In this document: piece by piece, positions 1 through 9,084 of the stretch
Layout of the letters: each line of letters starts with the position of its first letter
How positions within the stretch are numbered: the first letter of the stretch is position 1
From: Gracilimonas sp040882225
GTDB lineage: Bacteria; Bacteroidota; Rhodothermia; Balneolales; Balneolaceae
Reading direction: 5' to 3'
NCBI GenBank assembly: GCA_040882225.1
Contig: JBBEBR010000006.1
Coordinates: 124,001 to 188,000 of the forward strand
Length of the DNA stretch: 64,000 bases
Position numbers and translations under genes: made by a program
Notes under the pieces: model-generated
Databases searched by the model: none
The model's input: the letters and a program-made list of their open reading frames with translations, nothing else
What the model was told of the DNA's origin: nothing

Positions 1-1312
1 TCTCCCTGTTAACAATATACTTCTCAGGTTCTATGAATTTAGGATACTCCATTCCATACAGAGTCGCTAAATCTCTTGGATCTGTAATTTTCCCCGTTAG
101 AGCCGATGCCGCCGCTGTTTCCGGGCTTACAAGAAAAACGGAATCCTCTATGGTTCCAGATCGATCTTTGAAATTTCTGGGTACTGTCCGAAGACTGTTT
201 CTGCCAGTTGCCGGAGCTTGTCCCATTCCTATGCAACCATTACAACCAGCCTGATGTACACGCGCCCCAGATTGGATGAGATAAAACATCACATCATTCC
301 TCACCATATTCTCTATAATTTGCCTGGAAGTTGGATTGATATCGAAGGAAATATCATCATGAACTCTTTTTCCCTTTACAATTTCGCTGGCAATCCAGAA
401 ATCTCTGTAACCGGGATTTGCAGATGAACCGATATAAGATTGATAGATAGGTTTGCCTTCCACTTCACGAACTGGAACCACATTTCCTGGGCTGCTCGGT
501 AAAGCAATTAAGGGCACTAACTCATCTAAAATCAGTTCTTCATGTTTGTCGTAATCGGCGCCTTCATCGGGTAATAACTCTTCCCATTCATCTTCGCGAT
601 TATTCTGTTTCATAAACCTTCGAACTTCATCATCAGCTGGAAATACGGTAGTCGTTGCCCCCATTTCCGTGCCCATATTAGCAATTACGTGGCGATCCAT
701 GGTGGTTAGTTCTTTTAAACCAGGACCATAATATTCGATTACATAATCTCTGGCACCTTTAACATCGTAACGCCTTAACATTTCCAGTACAACATCTTTA
801 GCACTTACCCAATCCGGCATTTTCCCTGTCAATTTCACTCCAAGAACTTTAGGCATTTTCAGGTACATAAGTTCACCGGCAATAGAAAAAGCAACGTCTA
901 ATCCACCAGCTCCGAGGGCAAACATTCCCATGCAGCCGTTTGCTGGTGTGTGGCTGTCAGATCCTGCCAGAGTTCTTCCTGGCCTTGCAAAATGCTCTCC
1001 ATGCACAGCATGACTCACCCCATTACCCGGCCGGCTGTACCAAATTCCAAAACGGTCAGCGGCTGATTTTAGGAAAAGATGATCATCCGCATTTTTTGAA
1101 TCTGTTTGCAGCATCTGATGATCTACATACTGGCAAGAGACTTCTGTTTTAGCTTTTTTTAAATCCATTGCCTCCAGCTCAAGCATCACAAGAGTTCCGG
1201 TAGCATCCTGAGTAAGAGTTTGATCAATCCTGATTCCAATCTCCTCTCCTGCTTCCATTTTACCTTCTTCTAAATGATTTTGGATTAGCTTCTGCGTTAC
1301 GTTTAGTGCCAT
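1..1312 (-). CDS. Aconitate hydratase, partial (C-terminus off the left edge)
   Basis: The reading frame opens at ATG 1312 and runs off the window after about 437 codons, so only the N-terminal two thirds is present. Seen: SDSHTPANGCMGM near residue 115, GCNGCIGMGQAPATG (a CxxC that should ligand the [4Fe-4S] cluster) and ALTGKITDPRDL. These belong to the aconitase/isopropylmalate dehydratase large-subunit superfamily. The layout fits the bacterial single-chain putative aconitase type rather than LeuC. The enzyme interconverts citrate and isocitrate in the TCA cycle in the cytoplasm. It is transcribed leftwards, divergently from the membrane protease at 1381. The exact subfamily (aconitase or homoaconitase-like) needs the missing C-terminus. 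Confidence 0.88.
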   Translation of the reverse strand, partial: MALNVTQKLIQNHLEEGKMEAGEEIGIRIDQTLTQDATGTLVMLELEAMDLKKAKTEVSCQYVDHQMLQTDSKNADDHLFLKSAADRFGIWYSRPGNGVSHAVHGEHFARPGRTLAGSDSHTPANGCMGMFALGAGGLDVAFSIAGELMYLKMPKVLGVKLTGKMPDWVSAKDVVLEMLRRYDVKGARDYVIEYYGPGLKELTTMDRHVIANMGTEMGATTTVFPADDEVRRFMKQNNREDEWEELLPDEGADYDKHEELILDELVPLIALPSSPGNVVPVREVEGKPIYQSYIGSSANPGYRDFWIASEIVKGKRVHDDISFDINPTSRQIIENMVRNDVMFYLIQSGARVHQAGCNGCIGMGQAPATGRNSLRTVPRNFKDRSGTIEDSVFLVSPETAAASALTGKITDPRDLATLYGMEYPKFIEPEKYIVNRE

Positions 1313-1349
1313 ATTCGTTATTAATTTTGATTGGCCAATTTCAATTTTA

Positions 1350-1364
1350 TTGCTACTATAGCAA
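1350..1364. promoter_or_regulatory. Small perfect palindrome between divergent genes
   Basis: TTGCTA-cta-TAGCAA lies in the 68-base gap between the aconitase and protease starts. A second short palindrome, TTGGCCAA, is at 1331-1338. Either could be an operator for the divergent pair, but short palindromes also occur by chance. Confidence 0.2.
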
Positions 1365-1380
1365 CTTCAATTCATGAAAA

Positions 1381-2010
1381 ATGATTCAAAAGCTGAAGCT
1401 TGATCCCGAATATGTACTTGATCGTTTTATTCCATTTCTAAAAAGATGGGGCTTCTCAATAATTTGTATCCCCTTCTGCTGGATTTTATTGGAACAGTTC
1501 TGGATGGCCTTGAAATGGGATATTTCATTTTCATGGAGATATCCTTATCCATTTTTTCTTTCTCCTTTTTTCTTTGTAGTCGATAATTTCCTATTAATCA
1601 TCCATGAAGCGGGGCATACTATTTTTGGATTATTCGGCTATCGGTTTCTTGCAATTTTAGGAGGAACTCTGATGGAGATTCTGCTCCCTTTTCTCATTTT
1701 TGTTTATGGATGGTATAACCGAAATAACTTCACAGCTCAGCTGGGACTTTTACTTACCGCTTTTGCATGGATTGAGTCTGCCGCTTACGCCGCCGATGCC
1801 CTCTTCAGAAGAATGCCTCTGATCGGTAACCTGCCTAAGTCAGCTCATGATTTCTATAACATGTTTACTCAGTTGGACATTTTAGGCAGCCATATGACAG
1901 TAGCATGGATATTTTATATAATAGGTTGCTTAACGATTCTTCTGTTCATTTTTTACCCACTTTTTGAGAGAAAGAAATACGAATATGTTGATCTGAATTT
2001 AAAACTTTGA
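1381..2010 (+). CDS. M50-like membrane metallopeptidase
   Basis: A 209-residue, very hydrophobic protein with about five or six predicted membrane segments. HEAGH at residues 75-79 lies inside or next to a membrane segment, as in the M50 (site-2-protease-like) zinc metallopeptidases. A possible third ligand region (ESAAYAADA, then SAHDFYNMF) follows about 50-80 residues later, but the classical LDG/NPDG motif is not obvious. The closest general type is the Peptidase_M50B-like membrane proteins. The substrate is unknown. It stands alone, divergent from the aconitase and convergent with the DUF1761 gene. The family call is inferred from the HExxH motif and topology. Confidence 0.65.
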   Translation: MIQKLKLDPEYVLDRFIPFLKRWGFSIICIPFCWILLEQFWMALKWDISFSWRYPYPFFLSPFFFVVDNFLLIIHEAGHTIFGLFGYRFLAILGGTLMEILLPFLIFVYGWYNRNNFTAQLGLLLTAFAWIESAAYAADALFRRMPLIGNLPKSAHDFYNMFTQLDILGSHMTVAWIFYIIGCLTILLFIFYPLFERKKYEYVDLNLKL

Positions 2011-2027
2011 AGCTATTTGAATTTCAT

Positions 2028-2064
2028 TCAAAAAAAATCCTGGCTCAGTTTAGTTGAACCAAGA
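2028..2064 (-). terminator. Rho-independent terminator of the DUF1761 gene
   Basis: Read on the minus strand, TCTTGGTTCA pairs with TGAGCCAGGA (10 pairs including G-T wobbles, 7-base loop). A run of eight T follows. It lies about 34 bases beyond the stop at 2098. Confidence 0.7.
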
Positions 2065-2097
2065 TTTAAAAAGAACGATGTAAAATGTTAGCAAATA

Positions 2098-2517
2098 TTA
2101 ATTCCAGGCTCCTAATATCCATCCCATTAGGGTGAAAACTATTATCCAGAAACCGCCATTAATGAATATATAACTCCATGATTTTTGCTCATATAAAGCA
2201 TTCACCCCGATAGCGGTCGCAACCCAGCCGAATCCTGTTAGAAAACCATAAAAAGCTCCTGCACCGGCAGTCATGGTTGCCGCTCCTTCGGGTGAACCAT
2301 AAAAGAACATTGCAAGGCAAAAGGCCATTATAAATTGAAAGATAAAAGTGAACCCGAAGGTTTTAGCCATATTACTTTGCTGAACCTGTTCTTCGGATAA
2401 TCCTACTGAGGCCATCCATTTTTTTCCGAATAAAGGGCCGTACCACAAAAAACCAATTACAAAACCTACCAATGATGCGGCCACAACGGCCAACCAGTTA
2501 ATAGCTGACATTTCCAT
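2098..2517 (-). CDS. DUF1761-family membrane protein
   Basis: Small integral membrane protein of about 139 residues with four hydrophobic segments. The N-terminal INWLAVVAASLVGFVIGFLW followed by YGPLFGKKWM is typical of DUF1761 proteins, whose function is unknown. A longer frame opens at 2559. I prefer the ATG at 2517 because a GGAG sits 8 bases upstream and the family normally begins just before the INWLAV helix. The gene stands alone, with its own terminator downstream. Confidence 0.75.
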   Translation of the reverse strand: MEMSAINWLAVVAASLVGFVIGFLWYGPLFGKKWMASVGLSEEQVQQSNMAKTFGFTFIFQFIMAFCLAMFFYGSPEGAATMTAGAGAFYGFLTGFGWVATAIGVNALYEQKSWSYIFINGGFWIIVFTLMGWILGAWN

Positions 2518-2679
2518 TATTAAATCTCCATTTGTTTGAAAAGCAGAAGCAAGAAACATTTTTAGTCTGCTTTAGTTTATGAACTGCAACGAATTAACAA
2601 ATAATTTTCGACTTCAACAATGATGTCTATTAAAACCCAACAGGGATATAAACTGCTCAGTCTTTTGCCATAGATTTCT

Positions 2680-2687
2680 TACATTTG
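2680..2687 (+). promoter_or_regulatory. TAnnTTTG -7 element before deoC
   Basis: TACATTTG matches the Bacteroidota -7 consensus 34 bases upstream of the deoC ATG. No TTG at the ideal -33 spacing was found; the nearest TTTG is too close. It probably drives deoC and the ALDH genes. Confidence 0.4.
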
Positions 2688-2721
2688 GGCACGTTTAAAA
2701 ATTCAGATGGATACTTAAAAA

Positions 2722-3621
2722 ATGACAGTACCTGATTTCAGTCAAACCATTCCTATAGACCATGTAGGTGTTGAAGAACGCGTTGAACGCCTTAACAAAA
2801 GGAGCATCAAGAAAGAATCTAAAGTACAGGCCCTAAAACTTGCTTTAAGCATGATGGATCTTACTACTTTGGAAGGGAAAGACTCGCAAGGAAAAGTTAT
2901 TCAACTGTGCCAGAAAGCGAAGTTTCCACATCCTTCACTCTCCGATTTACCAACTGTTGCGGCTGTTTGTGTGTATCCGAGCTTCGTTGCTTTAGCTAAA
3001 AATTCTCTTACCGGTAGCGGGGTGAAAGTAGCCAGCGTGGCAACAGCCTTCCCAAGCGGACAAGCTCCACTTTCTGTGAAATTAGATGACACCCGTTTTG
3101 CTGTTTCTGAAGGCGCTGATGAAATTGATATGGTAATAAGCCGCGGTGCTTTTTTGAGTGGCGAATATCAAAAAGTATTCGATGAAATCGCGGAAATTAA
3201 AGATGCCTGCGGTGATGCTCACCTCAAAGTGATTTTGGAAACCGGAGAATTGCTCACTTATGAGAATGTACGAAAAGCCAGTGATTTGGCCATGCATGCC
3301 GGTGCTGATTTCATCAAGACTTCAACAGGGAAAGTAAGTCCCGCCGCCACGCAGCCTGTTACTTTAGTGATGCTGGAAGCAATTCGAGATTATTTCTATC
3401 AAACGGGTAAAATGATAGGAATGAAACCGGCAGGTGGAATCAGAACGGCAAAACAAGCCATACAATATTTAGTGCTTGTGAAAGAGACTCTCGGAGCAGC
3501 CTGGCTTACTAATGAATATTTCCGCTTTGGAGCAAGTTCGCTTGCCAATGATGTCCTCATGCAAATCGTAAAACAACAAACCGGCCATTACCAATCTGCC
3601 GATTATTTTTCTGTTGATTGA
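2722..3621 (+). CDS. deoC: Deoxyribose-phosphate aldolase
   Basis: 299-residue class I aldolase that cleaves 2-deoxyribose-5-phosphate to glyceraldehyde-3-phosphate and acetaldehyde in deoxynucleoside breakdown. Seen: ADEIDMVI in the barrel, FIKTSTGK with the Schiff-base lysine, and MKPAGGIR with the second conserved lysine. The N-terminal extension of about 45 residues marks the longer form of the family. It is followed after 21 bases by an aldehyde dehydrogenase and then a second ALDH-like gene. This suggests the acetaldehyde product, or a related aldehyde, is oxidised by the neighbours, so the three genes probably form one operon. Confidence 0.95.
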   Translation: MTVPDFSQTIPIDHVGVEERVERLNKRSIKKESKVQALKLALSMMDLTTLEGKDSQGKVIQLCQKAKFPHPSLSDLPTVAAVCVYPSFVALAKNSLTGSGVKVASVATAFPSGQAPLSVKLDDTRFAVSEGADEIDMVISRGAFLSGEYQKVFDEIAEIKDACGDAHLKVILETGELLTYENVRKASDLAMHAGADFIKTSTGKVSPAATQPVTLVMLEAIRDYFYQTGKMIGMKPAGGIRTAKQAIQYLVLVKETLGAAWLTNEYFRFGASSLANDVLMQIVKQQTGHYQSADYFSVD

Positions 3622-3642
3622 TTTTCACTCTAATAAAAAACC

Positions 3643-5151
3643 ATGTCTGACAATACCGAAGTAAAAGAAGCCCCATATAAACCAACATCTCCTAACTCAA
3701 AGCTGGATTTTGCTTCAGTTTGGGAGTATTCCCCGGCACCCGAGAGTTCAGAAAAGACAGAGATCAAGGAAAAGTACGACCTGTTTATTGGTGGAAAATT
3801 TGTAAAGCCATCGAAAGGACGTTACTTCAAAAGCATTAATCCTGCTACCGAAGAAGTTGTTGCTGAATTTGCGGAAGCCACACAAAATGATGTGGATAAT
3901 GCCGTTAAAGCAGCTCGGAAAGCTTTTGAGGGAGAGTGGTCTCGGATTTCTGGAAAAGAACGCGGAAAATACATTTATCGAATTGCACGAATGCTACAGG
4001 AACGGGCGCGTGAATTCGCCATACTTGAATCAATGGATGGCGGAAAACCCATCCGCGAATCTCGCGATGTGGATATTCCTTTAGTTGCCGCTTATTTCTT
4101 TTACTACGCCGGTTGGGCCGATAAACTGGAGTACGCATTTCCCGGAAAAAAACCTGAACCCGTTGGAGTTTGCGGACAAATTATTCCCTGGAATTTCCCG
4201 CTGTTGATGCTTGCATGGAAAATTGCTCCTGCTCTTGCCTGTGGAAATACAGTAGTTTTGAAACCCGCTGAAACAACTTCACTTACCGCTCTCAAATTCG
4301 CTGAATTGGTGAAAGATGCCGGACTTCCTGATGGCGTTGTGAATATTATAACCGGTGCCGGACAAACGGGTGCAGAACTCGTTAATCATAAAGGAATCGA
4401 TAAAATAGCTTTTACCGGTTCTACCGATGTGGGGAAAATCATCCAGAAATCTATAGCGGGAACAGAAAAAAAATACACCCTGGAATTGGGTGGAAAAGGT
4501 GCATTAATTATTTTCGAAGACGCTCCCATCGATCAGGCCGTAGAAGGAATTATCAATGCCATTTATTTCAATCAGGGGCATGTTTGTTGTGCGGGATCAC
4601 GACTTTTGGTTCAGGAAGGGGTTGCGGATAAAGTAATCAACAAATTAAAAGACCGTTTGGAAAGCCTGATTGTTGGCGATCCTTTAGATAAAAATACCGA
4701 TGTTGGCGCAATCAACTCAAAAGAACAATTCGAGACGATTAATAAATTTCTGGAAATTGGTGTGGAAGAAGGCGCTGATATTTATCAAAGCAAATGCAAA
4801 GTTCCTGATAAAGGTTATTTCATTCGCCCTACCCTTTTCACCAATGTATCGCAATCTAATCGGGTGGTTCAGGAAGAAATCTTTGGGCCTGTATTGACTG
4901 TTCAAACTTTCAGAACGGCAGATGAAGCGATAGAAAAAGCCAATAACACACCTTACGGACTTGCAGGCGGTATCTGGACTGATAAAGGATCAAAAATCTT
5001 TCAGACAGCCAGTGGAATGAGATCCGGTGTTGTTTGGGCAAATACCTATAACAAATTCGATCCGACCTCTCCTTTTGGAGGCTACAAAGAAAGTGGTGTT
5101 GGCCGTGAAGGCGGAATGCATGGTTTAGCAGCTTATACAAATCTTAAATAG
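3643..5151 (+). CDS. Aldehyde dehydrogenase, catalytic half of a split ALDH16-type enzyme
   Basis: 502 residues with a complete ALDH core: PWNFPLLM, KPAETTSLTA, the FTGSTDVG nucleotide loop, ELGGKGALII with the general-base Glu, the active-site Cys in NQGHVCCAG, and EEIFGPVL. The N-terminal SVWEYSPAPES resembles the YGPAPE segment I recall from ALDH16 proteins, which are normally one chain of about 800 residues ending in a second, dead ALDH domain. Here that second domain is a separate gene starting 14 bases after this stop. Together they total 790 residues. It lies in the deoC operon and probably oxidises an aldehyde from deoxyribose breakdown with NAD(P)+. The substrate is not proven. Confidence 0.88.
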   Translation: MSDNTEVKEAPYKPTSPNSKLDFASVWEYSPAPESSEKTEIKEKYDLFIGGKFVKPSKGRYFKSINPATEEVVAEFAEATQNDVDNAVKAARKAFEGEWSRISGKERGKYIYRIARMLQERAREFAILESMDGGKPIRESRDVDIPLVAAYFFYYAGWADKLEYAFPGKKPEPVGVCGQIIPWNFPLLMLAWKIAPALACGNTVVLKPAETTSLTALKFAELVKDAGLPDGVVNIITGAGQTGAELVNHKGIDKIAFTGSTDVGKIIQKSIAGTEKKYTLELGGKGALIIFEDAPIDQAVEGIINAIYFNQGHVCCAGSRLLVQEGVADKVINKLKDRLESLIVGDPLDKNTDVGAINSKEQFETINKFLEIGVEEGADIYQSKCKVPDKGYFIRPTLFTNVSQSNRVVQEEIFGPVLTVQTFRTADEAIEKANNTPYGLAGGIWTDKGSKIFQTASGMRSGVVWANTYNKFDPTSPFGGYKESGVGREGGMHGLAAYTNLK

Positions 5152-5164
5152 TAATTATTCGATT

Positions 5165-6031
5165 ATGCCTGACAGAATTGACGTTAAAAAAACCTACAAA
5201 ACTTATATCGGCGGGCAATTTCCAAGGAGTGAGTCTGGCCACTTTTATAAAGTATTTGATGAGGATGGCAATTTACTTGCAAATGCATGCCGCTGTTCAA
5301 GAAAGGATTTCCGAGATGCCGTAAAAGCTGCACGTGGTGCTTTTAGCGGATGGAGCAGCCGAAGCGCCTACAATCGAGGGCAGATTTTATATCGCATTGC
5401 GGAAATGATGGAAGACCGCAGAGATCAGTTTATGAAAGAACTTGGGCCAATTGGTTTTAAAACATCAGAAGCGGAAGCCGATATAAATGCTTCTATTGAC
5501 CGCCTGATTTATTATGCCGGCTGGACAGACAAATATCAGCAGGTTTTTGGATCTATAAATCCTGTGGCAAGTGCTCACTTCAATTTCAGTTTACTGGAAC
5601 CAACCGGTGTTGTTGCCGCTCTGGCTCCAGAAAACAGCCCGCTGCTTGGATTGGTTTCCATCATCGCGCCAATTATTGCAGGAGGAAATACATGCGTGGT
5701 TCTTGCTTCACAGCTTTATCCCCTGCCTTCCATTAGTTTAGCTGAAGTATTGAATTCTTCTGATGTGCCCGGTGGAGTGGTTAATATTCTCACAGGTCAT
5801 CGTGAAGAATTAGTGGAACATTTTAGCACCCATATGGATGTAAACGCTTTAGCGTACACTGATAAGCTTCCTGCCGAGATGAAGAAACTAATTGATGAGA
5901 ACGCATCGTTGAATATAAAACGGATAATCAAAAAACCGGTTTCTGACTGGTATTCTGAGGAAGCTCAAAGCCCTTATATGTTAACCGATTTCCAGGAAAT
6001 AAAAACAACCTGGCATCCTGTAGGATTCTAA
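5165..6031 (+). CDS. ALDH pseudo-enzyme, C-terminal half of a split ALDH16
   Basis: 288 residues with an ALDH-like Rossmann region: KTYIGGQFPR at the start, GVVAALAPENSPLLGLVS, IIAGGNTCVVLAS and VVNILTGHREELVEH. The protein then stops, with no catalytic-Cys domain and no EEIFGP motif, so it cannot be an active dehydrogenase alone. The tail (DVNALAYTDK ... KTTWHPVGF) resembles the pseudo-domain end of ALDH16 as I remember it. It is in a different frame from the upstream ALDH and has its own ATG. I infer that it pairs with the upstream protein as a structural subunit. Confidence 0.8.
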   Translation: MPDRIDVKKTYKTYIGGQFPRSESGHFYKVFDEDGNLLANACRCSRKDFRDAVKAARGAFSGWSSRSAYNRGQILYRIAEMMEDRRDQFMKELGPIGFKTSEAEADINASIDRLIYYAGWTDKYQQVFGSINPVASAHFNFSLLEPTGVVAALAPENSPLLGLVSIIAPIIAGGNTCVVLASQLYPLPSISLAEVLNSSDVPGGVVNILTGHREELVEHFSTHMDVNALAYTDKLPAEMKKLIDENASLNIKRIIKKPVSDWYSEEAQSPYMLTDFQEIKTTWHPVGF

Positions 6032-6033
6032 AA

Positions 6034-6576
6034 ATGATTCATTCTAAAAACTTTTTCTTCTTATTTTTTCTGCTCTTAGGTGCAGGATGTTCCAGCTCTG
6101 AAAAAACCGTTAATGATGCTATGGATGACTATAGTGAAAGATATTTGGAAGAAGCCTTGCCCTCCGAATTTACTTTAGAGGATCTTCGTACTCATCTTGC
6201 TGATGTGTACACTTCCAGAGAGAATGAAGTGCCGGAAACATTCACCCGAGTAAAAGTTCAGCAAGAAACTGAGCGGAATATTTATGAAGGATTTCGGGTG
6301 CAAATTTACTCCGGGCAAAATGTTGATCATGCCGATAGCATTGCGGCGGATTTCAGAGTATGGTCAGACTCCACCATTACCGGATATCAAGCTGAGACGT
6401 ATGTATCCTTCAGGACTCCTTATTACAAAGTCCATGTTGGGGATTTTCATGACCGGGATAATGCTATTACGTTTTCTAATCTTCTAAAGCGAAATTTTCG
6501 AGAGGCTTGGGTAGTTTATGATAATGTGAATCCATCGCAGGTGCCTGCTGATACGGTTCAGATAGAGTTGAAATAA
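6034..6576 (+). CDS. SPOR-domain lipoprotein
   Basis: 180 residues. A signal peptide ends in the lipobox LGAGC (Cys19), followed by Ser residues, so it should be lipidated and exported. Residues about 85-165 (FRVQIYSGQ ... YYKVHVGDFHDRDNA) form a SPOR domain, a fold that binds denuded peptidoglycan glycan strands. It starts 2 bases after the preceding ALDH-like stop and is probably co-transcribed, although its envelope role has no clear link to aldehyde metabolism. Confidence 0.82.
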   Translation: MIHSKNFFFLFFLLLGAGCSSSEKTVNDAMDDYSERYLEEALPSEFTLEDLRTHLADVYTSRENEVPETFTRVKVQQETERNIYEGFRVQIYSGQNVDHADSIAADFRVWSDSTITGYQAETYVSFRTPYYKVHVGDFHDRDNAITFSNLLKRNFREAWVVYDNVNPSQVPADTVQIELK

Positions 6577-6606
6577 TTATCAAAGCTCAGCTTAAAATTA
6601 CTCAAC

Positions 6607-7281
6607 ATGAAAGCACTCATTAAATTCGTAGTTATTTTAGGTGCTTTTTTTACCTGTACACTTCTTGTATTTAAGCTTTTTGATGTCCTCTCCGTTGATG
6701 AAATAAAGCTTTGGCTATCTCAAGCCCAGCAACTTTCTGTATGGGCAATAGGATCTTTAATCATTTTTCTTTTGGTGATCGATTTATTCATAGCCGTGCC
6801 CACACTTTCGTTAACTATATTTTCTGGATTTTTTCTGGGAATGGAATACGGATTGTTATTCTCAACAATTGGAATGCTTTTAGCGGGTTCGATGGGTTAT
6901 CTGCTTAGCAAATATAAAGGCGAGAGAATCTTGAATTTTGTTTCTAAAGATCAACAACAAATTCAAGAAATGACTACCCTATTTAAGACATACGGCCCCA
7001 TCTCTCTAATTCTTTGCAGGGCTGCGCCAATGTTACCGGAGGTTACTTCTTGCCTCGCGGGGATTACAAAAATGCCTTATCTGCGCTATCTGCTTTTTTA
7101 TGTGATTGGAACGTTGCCTTACGCAATTATAGCAGTGTATGCAGGTTCTGTAAGCACAGTAGATAATCCACAACCTGCCCTTTATACGTTCATTGGTTTG
7201 TTTGGGGGATTATCTATAATCTGGCTCATCTTTATTCAGTACAACAGAAAGAAAATGCAAGACAGCTCTTCTCTTTCTTGA
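6607..7281 (+). CDS. VTT/DedA-type membrane protein (TVP38/TMEM64 family)
   Basis: 224 residues with about six hydrophobic segments. The central FSGFFLGMEYGLLFSTIGML, GSMGYLLSKYKG and CRAAPMLPEV segments match the VTT (SNARE-associated) domain, with the conserved GxxxG and Arg-Pro region. Related proteins act in lipid scrambling or envelope homeostasis; the specific job here is unknown. It follows the SPOR lipoprotein by 30 bases and ends 14 bases before the convergent ychF stop. Confidence 0.8.
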   Translation: MKALIKFVVILGAFFTCTLLVFKLFDVLSVDEIKLWLSQAQQLSVWAIGSLIIFLLVIDLFIAVPTLSLTIFSGFFLGMEYGLLFSTIGMLLAGSMGYLLSKYKGERILNFVSKDQQQIQEMTTLFKTYGPISLILCRAAPMLPEVTSCLAGITKMPYLRYLLFYVIGTLPYAIIAVYAGSVSTVDNPQPALYTFIGLFGGLSIIWLIFIQYNRKKMQDSSSLS

Positions 7282-7294
7282 TCAGTAATTTCTC

Positions 7295-8389
7295 CTACAC
7301 ATTGAAACGGAACAAAAGCACATCTCCATCAGCAACAACATATTCTTTGCCTTCCTGGCGCATTTTACCAGCTTCGCGTGCTGCTTTTTCCGTTCCTAAT
7401 TCTTCGTAATCCTTATAAGAAATAGTTTCCGCACGGATAAAACCACGCTCAAAATCGGTATGAATAACACCCGCAGCCTGTGGAGCTTTGGTACCTTTTT
7501 TGATAGCCCATGCACGGGCTTCTTTTGGTCCCACGGTAAAATATGTAATCAGCCCCAACTCTTTGTAAGCAGCTTTAATAAGACGATCTAAACCAGCACT
7601 GGCAACCCCAAGTTCTTCCAAGAACATCTCTTTTTCTTCTTCGTCCAGTTCTGCGATCTCGGCTTCAATCTTAGCACAAAACATGACAATGTCATCATCA
7701 TTTTCGGCCGCAATCTCTTTTACTTTCTCTACATATTCATTGCCTTTTTCAAGGTCTTCTTCTCCAACATTACAAGCATATAGAACTTGTTTGGCTGAGA
7801 GTAAAAACAAGTCTTTATAAAGCGCCTTTTCCTCGGGAGATACAACAAAAGTACGTGCCGTATTTCCATTTTCGAGATGCTCTCTTAATCGTTCAACAAC
7901 ATCAAATTGGGCTTTTAATGTTTTATCGCCACTTTTTGATTGTTTCTTCAGATTATTAACCCGTTTCTCCACACTTTCGAGATCTTTTAAAACCAATTCT
8001 TCCTCAATAATTCGGATATCCCGTTCAGGGTCTATGTTTCCTTCTACATGAATGATATCATCGTCATCAAAACAACGAACCACGTGAAGAATCAGGTCGA
8101 CCTCACGAATATGAGAAAGAAATGCATTTCCCTTTCCTTTGCCTTCCGAAGCACCTTTAACCAGCCCGGCTATATCCACAAATTCTATGGTGGTGGGAAT
8201 GGTTTGTTTGGATCCAGCAAGTTCAGATAACTTAACAAGCCTTTCGTCTGGTAAAGCTACCATCCCGACGTTAGGATCTATAGTACAGAAAGGGAAATTT
8301 GCGGCTTCTGCTCCCGCATTACTTAAGGCATTAAAAAGTGTTGATTTTCCAACATTGGGCAAACCAACTATTCCACATTTTAAATTCAT
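7295..8389 (-). CDS. ychF: Redox-regulated ATPase/GTPase YchF
   Basis: 364 residues, normal for the family. It starts MNLKCGIVGLPNVGKSTLFN with an OBG-type P-loop. FVDIAGLVKGASEGKGKGN is the switch II/G3 region, a helical coiled-coil insert follows, and it ends in a TGS-like domain (ARAWAIKKGTKAPQAAGVIH, DGDVLLFRFNV). YchF binds the ribosome and prefers ATP over GTP, with roles in stress response. It is the last gene of a leftward cluster, 17 bases after the phosphatase gene. Confidence 0.97.
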   Translation of the reverse strand: MNLKCGIVGLPNVGKSTLFNALSNAGAEAANFPFCTIDPNVGMVALPDERLVKLSELAGSKQTIPTTIEFVDIAGLVKGASEGKGKGNAFLSHIREVDLILHVVRCFDDDDIIHVEGNIDPERDIRIIEEELVLKDLESVEKRVNNLKKQSKSGDKTLKAQFDVVERLREHLENGNTARTFVVSPEEKALYKDLFLLSAKQVLYACNVGEEDLEKGNEYVEKVKEIAAENDDDIVMFCAKIEAEIAELDEEEKEMFLEELGVASAGLDRLIKAAYKELGLITYFTVGPKEARAWAIKKGTKAPQAAGVIHTDFERGFIRAETISYKDYEELGTEKAAREAGKMRQEGKEYVVADGDVLLFRFNV

Positions 8390-8406
8390 CTAAATCTATT
8401 CTTTAT

Positions 8407-9084
8407 TTAAATATCTAAACATTCTTGTTTTACGAACTCAACTTCAGGCAACAAAACCGCAGAAAGGAATCCAAATCCTTTGTCTGCATATACACAACCG
8501 GTATCAATTCCAATCATATTATCCTCAATAATTGGATTTTTTACTGGTGTATGCCCAAAAACAACGGTTTTATCCCAGTTGTTTGTTCGGGAATACACAT
8601 GATCTCTCTGCCACATAAAATGGCTTCTTTCAAACTCACTTTCGAGATTCTCCTGGATTGTTAAATCAGGAGAAATGCCACCGTGCACAAAAAAATAATG
8701 GTCAGTCTCCCACCAAATTTTTGTGTTTTGAAAAAACTGGTAATGCTCAACTGGCAATTCAAGATTTCCCTGTGTTGAGTGGTAACTCATGAGCGTAGAC
8801 CGTCCGCCATTTGCGAGCCATAAATCCCAATCATCATTTTCATAGGCCTTCAACAACATTTCATCATGATTTCCCCGTAAAAAAATGCATTCATGGTTTT
8901 TACCGAATTCTAAAAGCTGATTTACTACCTCTTTCGAATTCGGCCCACGGTCTATATAATCACCCAAAAAAATATATTTCCGATTTGAACCGAATGTATC
9001 ATTAAGTTTTTTTAGCAACTCCGCATTAGACCTCGCACAACCATGAATATCACCAATAGCCACAAATTTATCTATGTCAGACAT
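8407..9084 (-). CDS. Calcineurin-like Ser/Thr phosphatase (PrpE/PP1-like)
   Basis: 225 residues with the metallophosphatase motifs in order: GDIHG (about residue 12), GDYIDRG (about 41), GNHDEM (about 72), FVHGG and VFGHTP. These bind two metal ions. Such enzymes dephosphorylate proteins or cleave dinucleoside tetraphosphates, and I cannot tell which. Its ATG overlaps the nusB stop (TAATG), so translation is probably coupled. Confidence 0.85.
   Translation of the reverse strand: MSDIDKFVAIGDIHGCARSNAELLKKLNDTFGSNRKYIFLGDYIDRGPNSKEVVNQLLEFGKNHECIFLRGNHDEMLLKAYENDDWDLWLANGGRSTLMSYHSTQGNLELPVEHYQFFQNTKIWWETDHYFFVHGGISPDLTIQENLESEFERSHFMWQRDHVYSRTNNWDKTVVFGHTPVKNPIIEDNMIGIDTGCVYADKGFGFLSAVLLPEVEFVKQECLDI

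Noticed and set aside
5140..5170. Split ALDH as a sequencing frameshift
   Set aside because: The first gene ends cleanly with a stop after a full ALDH C-terminus and the second has its own ATG, so two genes are more likely; resequencing could still change this.
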